The notes beneath the pieces were generated by a model. The model was not told the origin of the DNA, ran no database searches, and saw only the letters and a program-made list of their open reading frames with translations. The position numbers and the translations under genes are program-made. From Desulfobacterales bacterium HSG17 (GTDB taxonomy: Bacteria; Desulfobacterota; Desulfobacteria; Desulfobacterales; Desulfococcaceae), in the NCBI GenBank assembly GCA_030377945.1, contig JAUCGD010000049.1:1-19303 (forward strand): DNA of 19,303 nt. Reading direction: 5' to 3'. The number at the start of each line of letters is the position of its first letter. Within the stretch, counting starts at the first letter, position 1. Below, piece after piece: positions 7,158-14,547 of the stretch.

Positions 7158-9122
7158 TTATAAAACACACTCTGTATCCTGAACATCATATTCTGGAACA
7201 AGTTTATGAAGTTTATTTTTAATGGCACATGCATCCTGTCTGTCAGCAAGAGTATATAGTTCTTCTGCACCGTTCATAAGCCATTGGCGAAAGTTTTCAG
7301 GTGAACCGTGTTCCTTGTAGTATCCATTGGGTTTTAATACCATGATTTTCTCATGGCTTGTAGGTACTATTCCTTCTCCATCTGTTATCAGCTCTTCATA
7401 AAGCTTTTCACCGGGACGAAGCCCGGTAAAGATTATTTCAATATCCAGTCCAGGTTCTTTCCCGGAAAATCTGATCAAATCGTTTGCCATATCTGCAATT
7501 TTAACAGGTGTACCCATATCCAGGATAAAGATTTCTCCTCCCTCTCCCTGTGAACCGGCCTGTAATACAAGTTGTGCAGCTTCGGGAATGGTCATAAAAT
7601 ATCGCGTAATCTCAGGATGGGTTATTGTAACCGGTCCGCCACGGGCAATCTGCTTTTTAAACAAAGGAATAACTGAGCCTGAAGAGGCCAGTACATTGCC
7701 GAATCTTACTGCCATCATCCGGGTTTTATTTCCCTGAAAAGACTGGAGCAGAAGTTCACACATCCGTTTACTTGCACCCATGACATTTGTGGGGCGCACA
7801 GCCTTGTCTGTTGATATCAGGACAAAATATTCTGTATTGTGCCTGACACTCTGTGACATTATTGTATAGGTTCCCCGAATATTATTATGCACTGCCTGCC
7901 AGGGATTTTCTTCCATCATGGGAACATGTTTATATGCTGCTGCATGAAACACGACTTCAGGTTTATAGCGCTGAAAAACACTTTCAACAATCCCGGTATT
8001 CTGTACATCTGTTAAAATGGGAACATATTTTAAATATCCGATTCTGTGTTTCAATTCCATCTGGATATTGTACAGACTGGCTTCGGACATGTCCATAAGG
8101 ATGAGCAGTTCCGGTTTAAATCGGACAATCTGCCTGCAAAGCTCGGAACCGATAGACCCGCCTGCACCTGTTACCAGAACACATTTTGCTTTTAAATAGC
8201 TTTCAATCTCTTTGATATTTAAATTTACAGGAGAGCGCCTGAGCAGATCTTTATAATCAACGTCACGCAAGGTTTTTACGCTGACCCTGCCGTCAATTAT
8301 TTCACCCCAGCTTGGCAGGGTTTTATATTCCAGGTTACATGACTCACATTCCTCTACAATCTTTCTCATTTCAGAGCCGCTGGCACTTGGTGTGGCAATG
8401 AGAACATTTTTAACCCCGTAAAAATCAGCATTCCGGCAAAGTGATTTTACGCCTCCCAGAACCGGGATATCATGGATGGAACGTCCTTTTTTTTGAGAAT
8501 CATCATCAATAAAACCGATCACCTGATAAGGAAGGTTTGAATTTCCCATAAATTCTCTTAGTGTTTTTTCACCTGTATTACCTGCTCCTATGATAAATAC
8601 CGGTTTACGATTTAACAATTCATGACGGCCTTTGTAATTTAATGTTTTTTTCTGATAAAATGTACGAATTCCAAAACGCAGTCCCCCTGCAAATAAAAAG
8701 GTGAGGGTTCCATCCAGTATAAACACCCCCCTGGAAAATCCGCCGAATCTGTGTATAAACAGTATGACAGATACAATCACAAGGCTTGAAATAATTGTGG
8801 CTTTGAGTAAACGCCATAAATCAGTTGTTCCGGCATACCGCCACATACCCAGGTACAGACCAAATGCCCAGAAGATAAAGGCTTTCAGAGGAAGCAGAAA
8901 GACTAAAACTGAAATCATTTGATTTACAGAAGACGGATTCAGATAAAATTCAAATCGAATGCAATAGGACAGCAGATGAGCCAGGAAAAAAAGGCATAGA
9001 TCCGCACCAAGAATAAAATAGAAATTAATGGTGGAAGTTAAAGGTTTAATCCTGAATTTAAGGCCGGATAAGAGCTTTGAATACAGAGGTAACTTATAAA
9101 TCCCGCTATAAGATGAATTCAT
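7158..9122 (-). CDS. membrane-bound NDP-sugar 4,6-dehydratase (PglF/WbpM/FlaA1-CapD family)
   Basis: A full-length 654-aa enzyme expected to convert an NDP-N-acetylhexosamine (typically UDP-GlcNAc) to the 4-keto-6-deoxy sugar at the inner membrane. Four membrane segments lie in residues 33-155, followed by a CoA_binding_3-type nucleotide-binding domain (VFIIGAGNTGEKTL at 175-188; VIGFIDDD at 201-208). The catalytic extended SDR domain starts at VLVTGAGGSIGSELC (315-329). The active site shows STDKA (437-441) and NVMGASKR (446-453), where Met448 replaces the SDR Tyr and Lys452 is kept, as in WbpM/PglF. AGGAG seven bases before the ATG supports the start. It follows the phosphoglycosyl transferase gene by 58 bp. 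Its N-terminal half has a close paralogue in the chimeric gene at 9834-11897. Confidence 0.95.
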   Translation of the reverse strand: MNSSYSGIYKLPLYSKLLSGLKFRIKPLTSTINFYFILGADLCLFFLAHLLSYCIRFEFYLNPSSVNQMISVLVFLLPLKAFIFWAFGLYLGMWRYAGTTDLWRLLKATIISSLVIVSVILFIHRFGGFSRGVFILDGTLTFLFAGGLRFGIRTFYQKKTLNYKGRHELLNRKPVFIIGAGNTGEKTLREFMGNSNLPYQVIGFIDDDSQKKGRSIHDIPVLGGVKSLCRNADFYGVKNVLIATPSASGSEMRKIVEECESCNLEYKTLPSWGEIIDGRVSVKTLRDVDYKDLLRRSPVNLNIKEIESYLKAKCVLVTGAGGSIGSELCRQIVRFKPELLILMDMSEASLYNIQMELKHRIGYLKYVPILTDVQNTGIVESVFQRYKPEVVFHAAAYKHVPMMEENPWQAVHNNIRGTYTIMSQSVRHNTEYFVLISTDKAVRPTNVMGASKRMCELLLQSFQGNKTRMMAVRFGNVLASSGSVIPLFKKQIARGGPVTITHPEITRYFMTIPEAAQLVLQAGSQGEGGEIFILDMGTPVKIADMANDLIRFSGKEPGLDIEIIFTGLRPGEKLYEELITDGEGIVPTSHEKIMVLKPNGYYKEHGSPENFRQWLMNGAEELYTLADRQDACAIKNKLHKLVPEYDVQDTECVL

Positions 9123-9180
9123 TTGACTTCTCCTGATATGACTTTCAGATAATAATTTCGGGTGCGTTATCGGTAAAGTA

Positions 9181-9825
9181 CTATCTCTTCCCTGCTGCCT
9201 TTCCCAAATTAATATCTGAAAGCCAATATATATTTATTCCTGTGATTTTGATCATTGTTGCCAGTATAATCCTGATATCAATCCATAAATTTTGTTCATT
9301 TACATATTTTCTATATAATCTTAATTTATGGGGCATGACATTTTGAATATAGGCTTTTTCAGGGTCGGCAACTCTGGCCAATACAGCCTGTTCATCACTA
9401 TAATAAAGGGATGCATAATCGGTTATCCCAGGCTTTGCCGATAAAATGACCTGCCTGTCAGCTTCTGACCATTTTTTCACATAATAAGGAACTTCAGGTC
9501 TTGGTCCTACCAGGCTCATATGTCCCAGAAACACATTGATAAGCTGGGGAAGTTCATCAAATTTAAATTTACGGAGTATATGCCCTATTTGGGTAATTCT
9601 GGGATCATATCCGGCTGTAATCTGGGCACCATATTTTTCCGCATTGGGAATCATGGTGCGAAATTTGTATATATAAAAATCTTTTCCATGCAGCCCTGTC
9701 CTTTTTTGCCGAAAAAAAGCCGATCCTTTATCTAAACGGATTATAAGAGCAATCAGAAAAAATAACGGAGATAATAAGACAAGACCGAATAAGGAAAATA
9801 GAAAATCAAATAATCTTTTAGCCAT
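9181..9825 (-). CDS. polyprenyl-phosphate phosphoglycosyl transferase (PglC/WbaP catalytic type)
   Basis: A 214-aa initiating sugar transferase that should move a sugar-1-phosphate from an NDP-sugar to undecaprenyl phosphate. It has a single N-terminal hydrophobic re-entrant segment (residues 9-30) and no additional membrane domain, so it is a small monotopic form. Hallmarks: FRQKRTG (38-44), YKFRTM (53-58), the Asp-Glu catalytic dyad in FDELPQL (89-95) and SLVGPRPE (104-111). The C-terminus (about 120-214) is longer than the minimal PglC core. The ATG is eight bases after the upstream chimeric gene, and its GAGG site overlaps that gene's stop, so translation is probably coupled. The flanking sugar-modifying genes suggest the donor is an amino-deoxy sugar such as a bacillosamine precursor (inference). 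Confidence 0.94.
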   Translation of the reverse strand: MAKRLFDFLFSLFGLVLLSPLFFLIALIIRLDKGSAFFRQKRTGLHGKDFYIYKFRTMIPNAEKYGAQITAGYDPRITQIGHILRKFKFDELPQLINVFLGHMSLVGPRPEVPYYVKKWSEADRQVILSAKPGITDYASLYYSDEQAVLARVADPEKAYIQNVMPHKLRLYRKYVNEQNLWIDIRIILATMIKITGINIYWLSDINLGKAAGKR

Positions 9826-9833
9826 GTTAACCT

Positions 9834-11897
9834 CTATTCCAGAATTTCTTTAACAGCATTAATAACTTTTTTAACATCTGCATCTGTCATCCGGGTATAA
9901 ACAGGAAGACTTACAGCTCTGCTGTAACAATCCAGGGCAACTGGAAAATCTTCAGGCACAAATCCGTAACGGTCTCTCCAGTAAGGGTGAAGATGAAGCG
10001 GGATAAAATGTACACTGGTTCCCACACCTTTTTCTGCCATCTGTTCAATAAATTCATCTCTTGTGATTTTCAGTTTTTCCAATTCCAGTTGAATAACGTA
10101 TAAATGCCATGAATGAATATCATCAGGATTTGCAACAAAGGGTGTTTTAAAAGGCAGATTCTGGAATGCGTCTGTATATTGATGTGCAATTTCTTCTCTC
10201 CGGTTTTTAAAGTAATTTGCTTTTCTCAATTGATGAATACCAATAGCAGATGCTGTGTCCGGGAGATTATATTTAAATCCGGGTGCAACCACTTCGTAAT
10301 ACCAGCTGGGTTTTTTTGACCTGTATCTTCCCCACACATCCCGGTTAATTCCATGAAGTCTCATGGTTCTTATCCGGTCTGCAATTTCATCAGATGCAGT
10401 GGTAACCATTCCCCCTTCACCTGTTGCCAGGGTTTTGGTTACATAAAAACTGAAAACACTGATATCTCCAATACTGCCCACCATCTTTCCTTTGCTGGTG
10501 CAGGGAAGTGCATGGGCAGCATCTTCTATGATTTTAAGATCATATTTACGGGCAAGGGCTGTAATATGCTCCATGTTACAGGCCTGGCCTGCAAAGTGAA
10601 CCGGCAAAATAGCTTTAATCGGAGCTTTCTGGGATTTAAGTATTTTAATTTTAGTTTCAAGAAGGCCGGTATCCAGGTTAAAGGTTTGTGGGTCAATATC
10701 CACCAATATTGGATCAGCACCCAGATAGCGGATTACTTCAGCAGAAGCTGTAAAAGTATAAGGTGTGGTTATAACCTGATCTCCACGTTTTATACCAACA
10801 GCTTCCAAAGCCAGATGAAGACCTGCTGTGGCAGAATTAACAGCAAGGGCATGGGGTGCATTGGTAAACTCTGCAAAATCATTTTCAAATTTCTGTGTTT
10901 TAGGGCCGGTTGTGAGCCATCCTGTTTTCAGGGTATCAATAACTTCTTCCATTTCTTCTTTTCCGATTTCAGGAAGCGCAAAAGGCAGGTAGTCCGAATG
11001 CTCTCTGGCCAGTACATCCATATTTTCCAGTGTATTAACATTGACATTTCCGTCAAGAATATCAGTCCAGGTTGGCAGGGTTTTGAATTCCAGTTTACAG
11101 GCTTTACAGGTTTCGATAATCTCCTGCATCTCTGATTTAACCGCACTCAAGGGCGAAATAAATACCTCTTTGACATTGTAGAAATCTGCATGTTTTCCCA
11201 GAGATTTTATATTCCCTAAAACAGGGCTGTCATGGATTGCCCATCCTCTTTTCTCAGGATCATCATCAATAAATCCGACAACCTGATAAGCAAGATTGGG
11301 ATTATCTGTTATTTCCCTTAAAATTTTTTCACCTGTGCGGTCTGCACCAATGATAAATATGGGAGTACGATTTTTTTGAAGAGAGGATAAACCAGGGCTT
11401 GATTCCTGATGCTGGTAAAACATGCGAATACCAAAACGCAGTCCACCGGTAAATAAAAAGGTTAAAACACCGTCTAAAATAAAAACTGCCCTGGAAAAAC
11501 TGCCGAACCTGTATATAAAAAGGATTGCACATGCAATAACAAGACTTGATACAATGGTTGCCTTAAACAGTTTCCGTAAATCTCCTGTATTGCTATATCT
11601 CCACATGCCCAGATAAAGCCCAAATGCCCAGAAGATAAATCCTTTGAGGGGAAGCAGGAAAAACATGACAGAGAGCATATTATTCATTTCAGCAGCATTT
11701 ATCTGGAACTCGAACCGAATACCGTATGCGATAAAATGGGCCAGGGCAAAGAGAAGTATGTCAGCAGCAAAAATAATGTAGAATTTCACTGTGGTTGTCA
11801 GGGGAATCATTCTGAATTTGATTCCTGATAAAATTCTTAAGCCGATAGACGGGGGATACAATTTTGCTGAGACATTGTCCAATTGAGTGGTTTCCAT
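9834..11897 (-). CDS. chimera: PglF-type membrane/nucleotide-binding half fused to DegT-type aminotransferase
   Basis: One uninterrupted 687-aa frame made of two enzymes' parts. Residues 25-295 match the N-terminal half of the dehydratase at 7158-9122 nearly block for block: four membrane segments in about 38-158, KFR-IPLT, LGMWRY, FILDG-LTFLF, then the CoA_binding_3-type domain (FIIGADRTGEK; VVGFIDDDPEKRG). The SDR domain is absent. From about residue 303 the protein is a complete DegT/DnrJ/EryC1 aminotransferase: SGWLTTGP-like GWLTTGP (326-332), IEDAAHA (457-463), and the PLP lysine Lys488 in FSFYVTKTLATGEGG. That half (about 385 aa) equals a stand-alone PglE-type enzyme. It should aminate the dehydratase's 4-keto product while anchored in the membrane. 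AGGAGG six bases before ATG sets the start. Confidence 0.93.
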   Translation of the reverse strand: METTQLDNVSAKLYPPSIGLRILSGIKFRMIPLTTTVKFYIIFAADILLFALAHFIAYGIRFEFQINAAEMNNMLSVMFFLLPLKGFIFWAFGLYLGMWRYSNTGDLRKLFKATIVSSLVIACAILFIYRFGSFSRAVFILDGVLTFLFTGGLRFGIRMFYQHQESSPGLSSLQKNRTPIFIIGADRTGEKILREITDNPNLAYQVVGFIDDDPEKRGWAIHDSPVLGNIKSLGKHADFYNVKEVFISPLSAVKSEMQEIIETCKACKLEFKTLPTWTDILDGNVNVNTLENMDVLAREHSDYLPFALPEIGKEEMEEVIDTLKTGWLTTGPKTQKFENDFAEFTNAPHALAVNSATAGLHLALEAVGIKRGDQVITTPYTFTASAEVIRYLGADPILVDIDPQTFNLDTGLLETKIKILKSQKAPIKAILPVHFAGQACNMEHITALARKYDLKIIEDAAHALPCTSKGKMVGSIGDISVFSFYVTKTLATGEGGMVTTASDEIADRIRTMRLHGINRDVWGRYRSKKPSWYYEVVAPGFKYNLPDTASAIGIHQLRKANYFKNRREEIAHQYTDAFQNLPFKTPFVANPDDIHSWHLYVIQLELEKLKITRDEFIEQMAEKGVGTSVHFIPLHLHPYWRDRYGFVPEDFPVALDCYSRAVSLPVYTRMTDADVKKVINAVKEILE

Positions 11898-11951
11898 ATT
11901 ATTCCTCCTGCCTCATGTTGTGATTAATTTTAAAATCTGAAAAAATAGTGA

Positions 11952-11997
11952 ATTATATATCTATGATGAATTTAATTCATGGTGATATATTGCATCA
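11952..11997 (-). promoter_or_regulatory. putative promoter -10 with overlapping palindromes
   Basis: On the minus strand TATAAT (11952-11957) is a perfect -10 about 55 bases upstream of ATG 11897. No good -35 is present. Instead the -35 position is covered by the palindrome ATGAATT-T-AATTCAT (11966-11980), and beyond it lies GTGAT-N7-ATCAC (11982-11997 region). A regulated promoter that depends on a bound protein would look like this, but the evidence is only positional. Confidence 0.35.
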
Positions 11998-12126
11998 CAT
12001 ATTGAAATATAACAATGGGTCAGGGGTAGTATTCAGGGGGTAGAAATATGCTCTTTTTTTATAAGGATTCCCCCCATCAAATGCTAATTTTCAGCAGGCA
12101 GGGACATATGTGCAGTATTCAAATAA

Positions 12127-12161
12127 AAAACCCCCTTTTCATTATCTGAAAAGAGGGTTTT
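12127..12161 (-). terminator. terminator of the nucleotidyltransferase gene
   Basis: AAAACCCCCTTTTC (12127-12140) pairs with GAAAAGAGGGTTTT (12148-12161) with one mismatch and a seven-base loop. The minus-strand product ends in a T-rich run, and it lies about 75 bases past the stop at 12237. The structure would also work on the plus strand. Confidence 0.75.
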
Positions 12162-12236
12162 GTTTTGATCAGCCTGCTGATAAATCAGCAGGTTATTCAT
12201 GATTGGATTGTGATGTTATTTATAATTTCTGGCTTC

Positions 12237-12899
12237 TTAATAAGCATCCATAAGTTCTGCAAGTATGTCATATTTATCTGCTTTATTCACAGATTTTAAT
12301 ATTGCCCTGACTTCTTCCGAATCAAAGGGATAATCATCAATTTCCATAGCTTTTAGAATCATGGAAATATCAACCTGATCTTTGGGTTTGATCCTGGTCA
12401 GTTTGGATGCAATAATATATTCAGGTTTTGCAATTTTAAGATTAAGCATACTCTTTTTAAAAGGAAGTTTAACAACTATGGCTGTTGCGATTATATCATC
12501 ATAATATTCTGAAATTCCTTTTAAGTCAACAGGTTCGGTCTGATAGTTCAGGTTAAACCGTCTTATTTTATCCTGAATAACAAATCTTTTTGTAAAACTG
12601 TGAAAAGTATAAGGGCTGTCAGACTGGGAAATAATCAGATTAAATTTCTTCACAAGCTTTGCTGAATCATAACAAAATGACATGTCAATATCTCCGGTTT
12701 TCCTAAAAATAAATGATAATCCGTTAATTTCTTTTATTGAATTCAGACCCGAATGTTTAACAGCTATTGAACCCACATAAACCTGAACTGCTCCTCCTCC
12801 GACAATAGCATAAGGTATATCATTTAAATGCAATGAAATAATCTCAAGAGTATCCAAAAAAATATCATCTGTTATTGTATAGGCATTTTGTTTTTTCAT
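12237..12899 (-). CDS. AbiEii-like nucleotidyltransferase-fold protein
   Basis: A 220-aa protein with the signature of minimal nucleotidyltransferases: YAIVGGGAVQVY (30-41) followed by the metal-binding pair TGDIDMSF (68-75; Asp70 and Asp72). Farther on, YIIASKLTRIKPKDQVDISMIL (about 161-182) fits the helical part of AbiEii/AbiGii-type toxins. These belong to TA or phage-abortive systems, but no AbiEi-type antitoxin gene is next to it; upstream is only repeat DNA and downstream the polysaccharide locus. It may be an orphan or act in trans. A GGA four to five bases before the ATG is a weak ribosome-binding site. Function is inferred from fold motifs only. Confidence 0.7.
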   Translation of the reverse strand: MKKQNAYTITDDIFLDTLEIISLHLNDIPYAIVGGGAVQVYVGSIAVKHSGLNSIKEINGLSFIFRKTGDIDMSFCYDSAKLVKKFNLIISQSDSPYTFHSFTKRFVIQDKIRRFNLNYQTEPVDLKGISEYYDDIIATAIVVKLPFKKSMLNLKIAKPEYIIASKLTRIKPKDQVDISMILKAMEIDDYPFDSEEVRAILKSVNKADKYDILAELMDAY

Positions 12900-13368
12900 A
12901 ATTTCCTGCTTCTATGAGCAAATCTCGGCATCCTTCATTTACCAGTTGACACTTGTGCTGCATAAGGAGTGTCAAAATTAAACTGTTTTTAGCTGGTTCC
13001 CAAGCTCCAGCTTGGGAACCCAGGTCTTGGAAGCTCCGCTTCCTATCAAGCTCCAGCTTGCAAACGTGCGTTCCCAAGCTGGAGCTTGGGAACCAGCTAA
13101 AGTGTAAACTACTTTTGCACAAATATGAAGGATGCCCAATTCTCTTTCTTTTATACGATTTAAAGAATTCAATTGAAGAAGGTGGACAGTAACTTTTCCG
13201 ACTGGTGTTTAATGAATAATCCGGGCGCTATAACTAAAATGATCTGACCATAGTCTTTCAGCTCTTTCCCTGGTAAGCCTGCGAAGTTTACCAGAAATAT
13301 AGGTCATGCTTCAGTGCCTGCTGGAATTTTTTTTAGTCTGATACTGGCTTTAATTTTTGCCATACGGA
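12900..13368. other. gene-free interval with palindromic element and unrecognised remnant
   Basis: Holds the composite palindromic element (12927-13136). The remainder (13137-13368) has only short frames interrupted by stops on the minus strand, beginning MAKIKASIRLKK near 13362 and broken by a TGA after 19 codons. They may be relics of a gene I do not recognise. No intact gene is supported. Confidence 0.4.
12927..13136. repeat. nested palindromic element with 29-bp perfect inverted arms
   Basis: The inner element has arms at 12991-13019 and 13070-13098 that are perfect reverse complements over 29 bases; each arm is itself a palindrome (GTTCCCAAGCT/AGCTTGGGAAC). A third palindrome, CAAGCTCCAGCTTG, lies between them (13048-13061). 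Outside, GGCATCCTTCAT (12927-12938) is repeated inverted as ATGAAGGATGCC (13125-13136). Inside the left outer part TTGACACT (12946-12953) pairs with AGTGTCAA (12968-12975). No transposase is inside, so this is a MITE/REP-like element. Confidence 0.75.
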
Positions 13369-13569
13369 CTATATATTCAAGGTACTGGTTAAAATGTCAC
13401 CCGCAACCGGAACCATACAGATTCTTTGTTTGATATTTACATCAAAATCAACGTCTTCCATTATATCTTCATAGTCAGCAGAATCGTGATTGTCCCAAAA
13501 AACAGCTGCCTCCAGGATTGTATCAAATGTGTCTGGTACGATATCCTGTTTATTTTTTTCTTTTTTCAT
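13369..13569 (-). CDS. CopG-like antitoxin (PF12441 type), short
   Basis: A 66-aa protein. The stretch ILEAAVFWDNHDSADY followed by acidic residues and VDFDVNIKQR resembles the N-terminal part of CopG-type antitoxins that pair with BrnT-like toxins (FW-x-x-HDS-x-DY motif). The usual C-terminal ribbon-helix-helix, which binds DNA, is not present: the frame ends soon after RICMVPVAGD, so the protein looks truncated. It lies 12 bases after the RelE/ParE-type toxin on the same strand, but its natural partner may be the decayed BrnT-like gene at 14294-14480. Ribosome-binding site is weak. Confidence 0.6.
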   Translation of the reverse strand: MKKEKNKQDIVPDTFDTILEAAVFWDNHDSADYEDIMEDVDFDVNIKQRICMVPVAGDILTSTLNI

Positions 13570-13581
13570 AACCTTATATGT

Positions 13582-13851
13582 TCAACTTTGTCTAAGCATA
13601 CGCATATATTCATCATGATTGCCAATCCAATACCAGATTACCGTATCACCTTCAAGAATACCGAGGGTTCGATAGTCATTATTAATACGTACCGAATAAA
13701 TCGGATATTCCTCATCAACTCTTTTGAAATGCAGGCTCGGATGACCGGGATTTGTTTTCCATATTTGATAAATCTTCTGTGAACGCTGCTGCATATCAAC
13801 AGGAAGGCGTTTATAGAATTTCCAGAATTTCTGTGCAGCTTTTGATTTCAT
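13582..13851 (-). CDS. RelE/ParE-superfamily toxin
   Basis: An 89-aa basic protein with the RelE/ParE fold pattern: helical start (AAQKFWKFYKRLPVDMQQRSQKIYQIW), then LHFKRVDEEYPIYSVRINNDYRTLGILEGDTVIWYWIGNHDEY, where the alternating strands with Arg/Tyr and the closing IGNHDEY are typical. Such toxins cleave ribosome-bound mRNA (RelE-like) or poison gyrase (ParE-like); the sequence alone does not say which. Its ATG overlaps the TGA of the upstream antitoxin gene by four bases, so translation is coupled and no separate ribosome-binding site is needed. Confidence 0.82.
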   Translation of the reverse strand: MKSKAAQKFWKFYKRLPVDMQQRSQKIYQIWKTNPGHPSLHFKRVDEEYPIYSVRINNDYRTLGILEGDTVIWYWIGNHDEYMRMLRQS

Positions 13852-14165
13852 GCAGGTTCAAGTCTGCCGTCTTCACTGGTCTTTATTTCGGTTGTTTTTC
13901 CAGCATGATAATCTTCAAGTGCTTCATATGCCATTTCACGCATAATATGCTTTGCCTCCGGTTCAGCAAACAACTTATCCCATTTTTCCTCACTAATACG
14001 CTTTTTTTCTTTAGATTTTTCTTCATCTATCTTATTTATGATAGACTGACTTTCAAGAAATTTTGCAAAATCTATAAGCTGTATAACTCTATCTTGAGGA
14101 AGTCCGCGTATAATACTGATTATTGTCTGTTCATATATTGATGAGCCAATCGGATTTATTTTCAT
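13848..14165 (-). CDS. antitoxin of the RelE/ParE-type pair
   Basis: A 105-aa protein with charged, helical sequence. The segment IRGLPQDRVIQLIDFAKFLESQS (19-41) resembles DUF2281-type antitoxins, which sit before RelE/ParE-like toxins. The middle is a Lys/Glu-rich helix (50-66), followed by EEKWDKLFAEPEAKHIMREMAYEALEDYHAGKTTEI, which is likely the toxin-binding part. It is first in the operon, overlapping the toxin ATG by four bases. GAGAAGG eight bases before the ATG serves as ribosome-binding site. Antitoxin call rests on position and the short motif. Confidence 0.72.
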   Translation of the reverse strand: MKINPIGSSIYEQTIISIIRGLPQDRVIQLIDFAKFLESQSIINKIDEEKSKEKKRISEEKWDKLFAEPEAKHIMREMAYEALEDYHAGKTTEIKTSEDGRLEPA

Positions 14166-14211
14166 ATTGTTAACCTTCTCAATTATTAATCATATTATAT
14201 ACATCTTTTTG

Positions 14212-14258
14212 ATTATACCCTTAATAAGGTGTATAATGCAAAGGAATTTTTTATTAGA
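14212..14258 (+). repeat. dispersed repeat, partial copy D
   Basis: Begins TTATACCC like copies A-C and continues to GCAAAGGAATTTTTT, which matches copy B exactly over 15 bases, but diverges after that. It lies immediately upstream of the antitoxin gene at 14165, same orientation as the other copies. Confidence 0.5.
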
Positions 14259-14293
14259 GATTATCGAAAATAAATGTTATAGGATGTAATTGT

Positions 14294-14480
14294 TTATAAA
14301 TAAAAAAATACAGCAAGATATCTTCCCGATCCGGTTTCTCCCAATGCTCTGTAAAGATTTTCAACTTTGATATGACCTTTCTGAATCTTCCTATAAAACG
14401 GTTTGCCTGCAAAAATACTTTATAGTTCATACACGAAAAACACCATGTTTAATTTCGAGTTTATCAACTATTTCAATAAG
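14294..14480 (-). pseudogene. decayed BrnT-like toxin remnant
   Basis: Minus-strand translation gives two pieces in different frames. The first, from 14480 to the TGA at 14427, reads IEIVDKLEIKHGVFRV. The second, 14428 to the TAA at 14294, has an internal TAA and then FAGKPFYRKIQKGHIKVEN followed by LYRALGETGSGRYLAVFF. The LG-x-T-x-x-GRYL-x-VFF pattern and the preceding helix are those of BrnT-like (DUF4258-type) ribonuclease toxins. No start codon, a frameshift, an internal stop and a missing C-terminus (no SARDMT-like end) show that it is dead. The CopG-like antitoxin at 13369 could be its former partner. Confidence 0.55.
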
Positions 14481-14490
14481 TCAGATAAAG

Positions 14491-14545
14491 CCTTCAATAA
14501 TCATTCAGAAAATTGACTTTCATAATAATTTGTTTATCCTTTTTT
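14491..14545 (+). repeat. dispersed repeat copy A, left part
   Basis: CCTTCAATAATCATTCAG and the following bases, with CATAATAATTTGTT, match 16216-16266 with only a few differences. In copy B this block runs straight into TTATACCC; here it is cut off by the insertion at 14548-14837. Confidence 0.75.
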
Positions 14546-14547
14546 TA

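Larger units (their letters stand above)
11898..12236. other. intergenic regulatory interval upstream of the sugar-initiation operon
   Basis: No gene is seen. From left to right it holds the ribosome-binding site and putative promoter of the chimeric gene, small palindromes near 11966-11997, the terminator at 12127-12161, and a perfect hairpin CCTGCTGA-TAAA-TCAGCAGG (12173-12192) between that terminator and the nucleotidyltransferase stop codon. Confidence 0.5.

Noticed and set aside
10353..11135. 260-codon plus-strand frame
   Set aside because: Long antisense shadow of the aminotransferase chimera, cysteine/phenylalanine-rich with no domain.
12865..13192. Several 64-85 codon frames across the palindromic element on both strands
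   Set aside because: They are translations of the repeat itself (recurrent SSLGTHVCKLEL/GSQAGAWEP-like strings), with no ribosome-binding sites.
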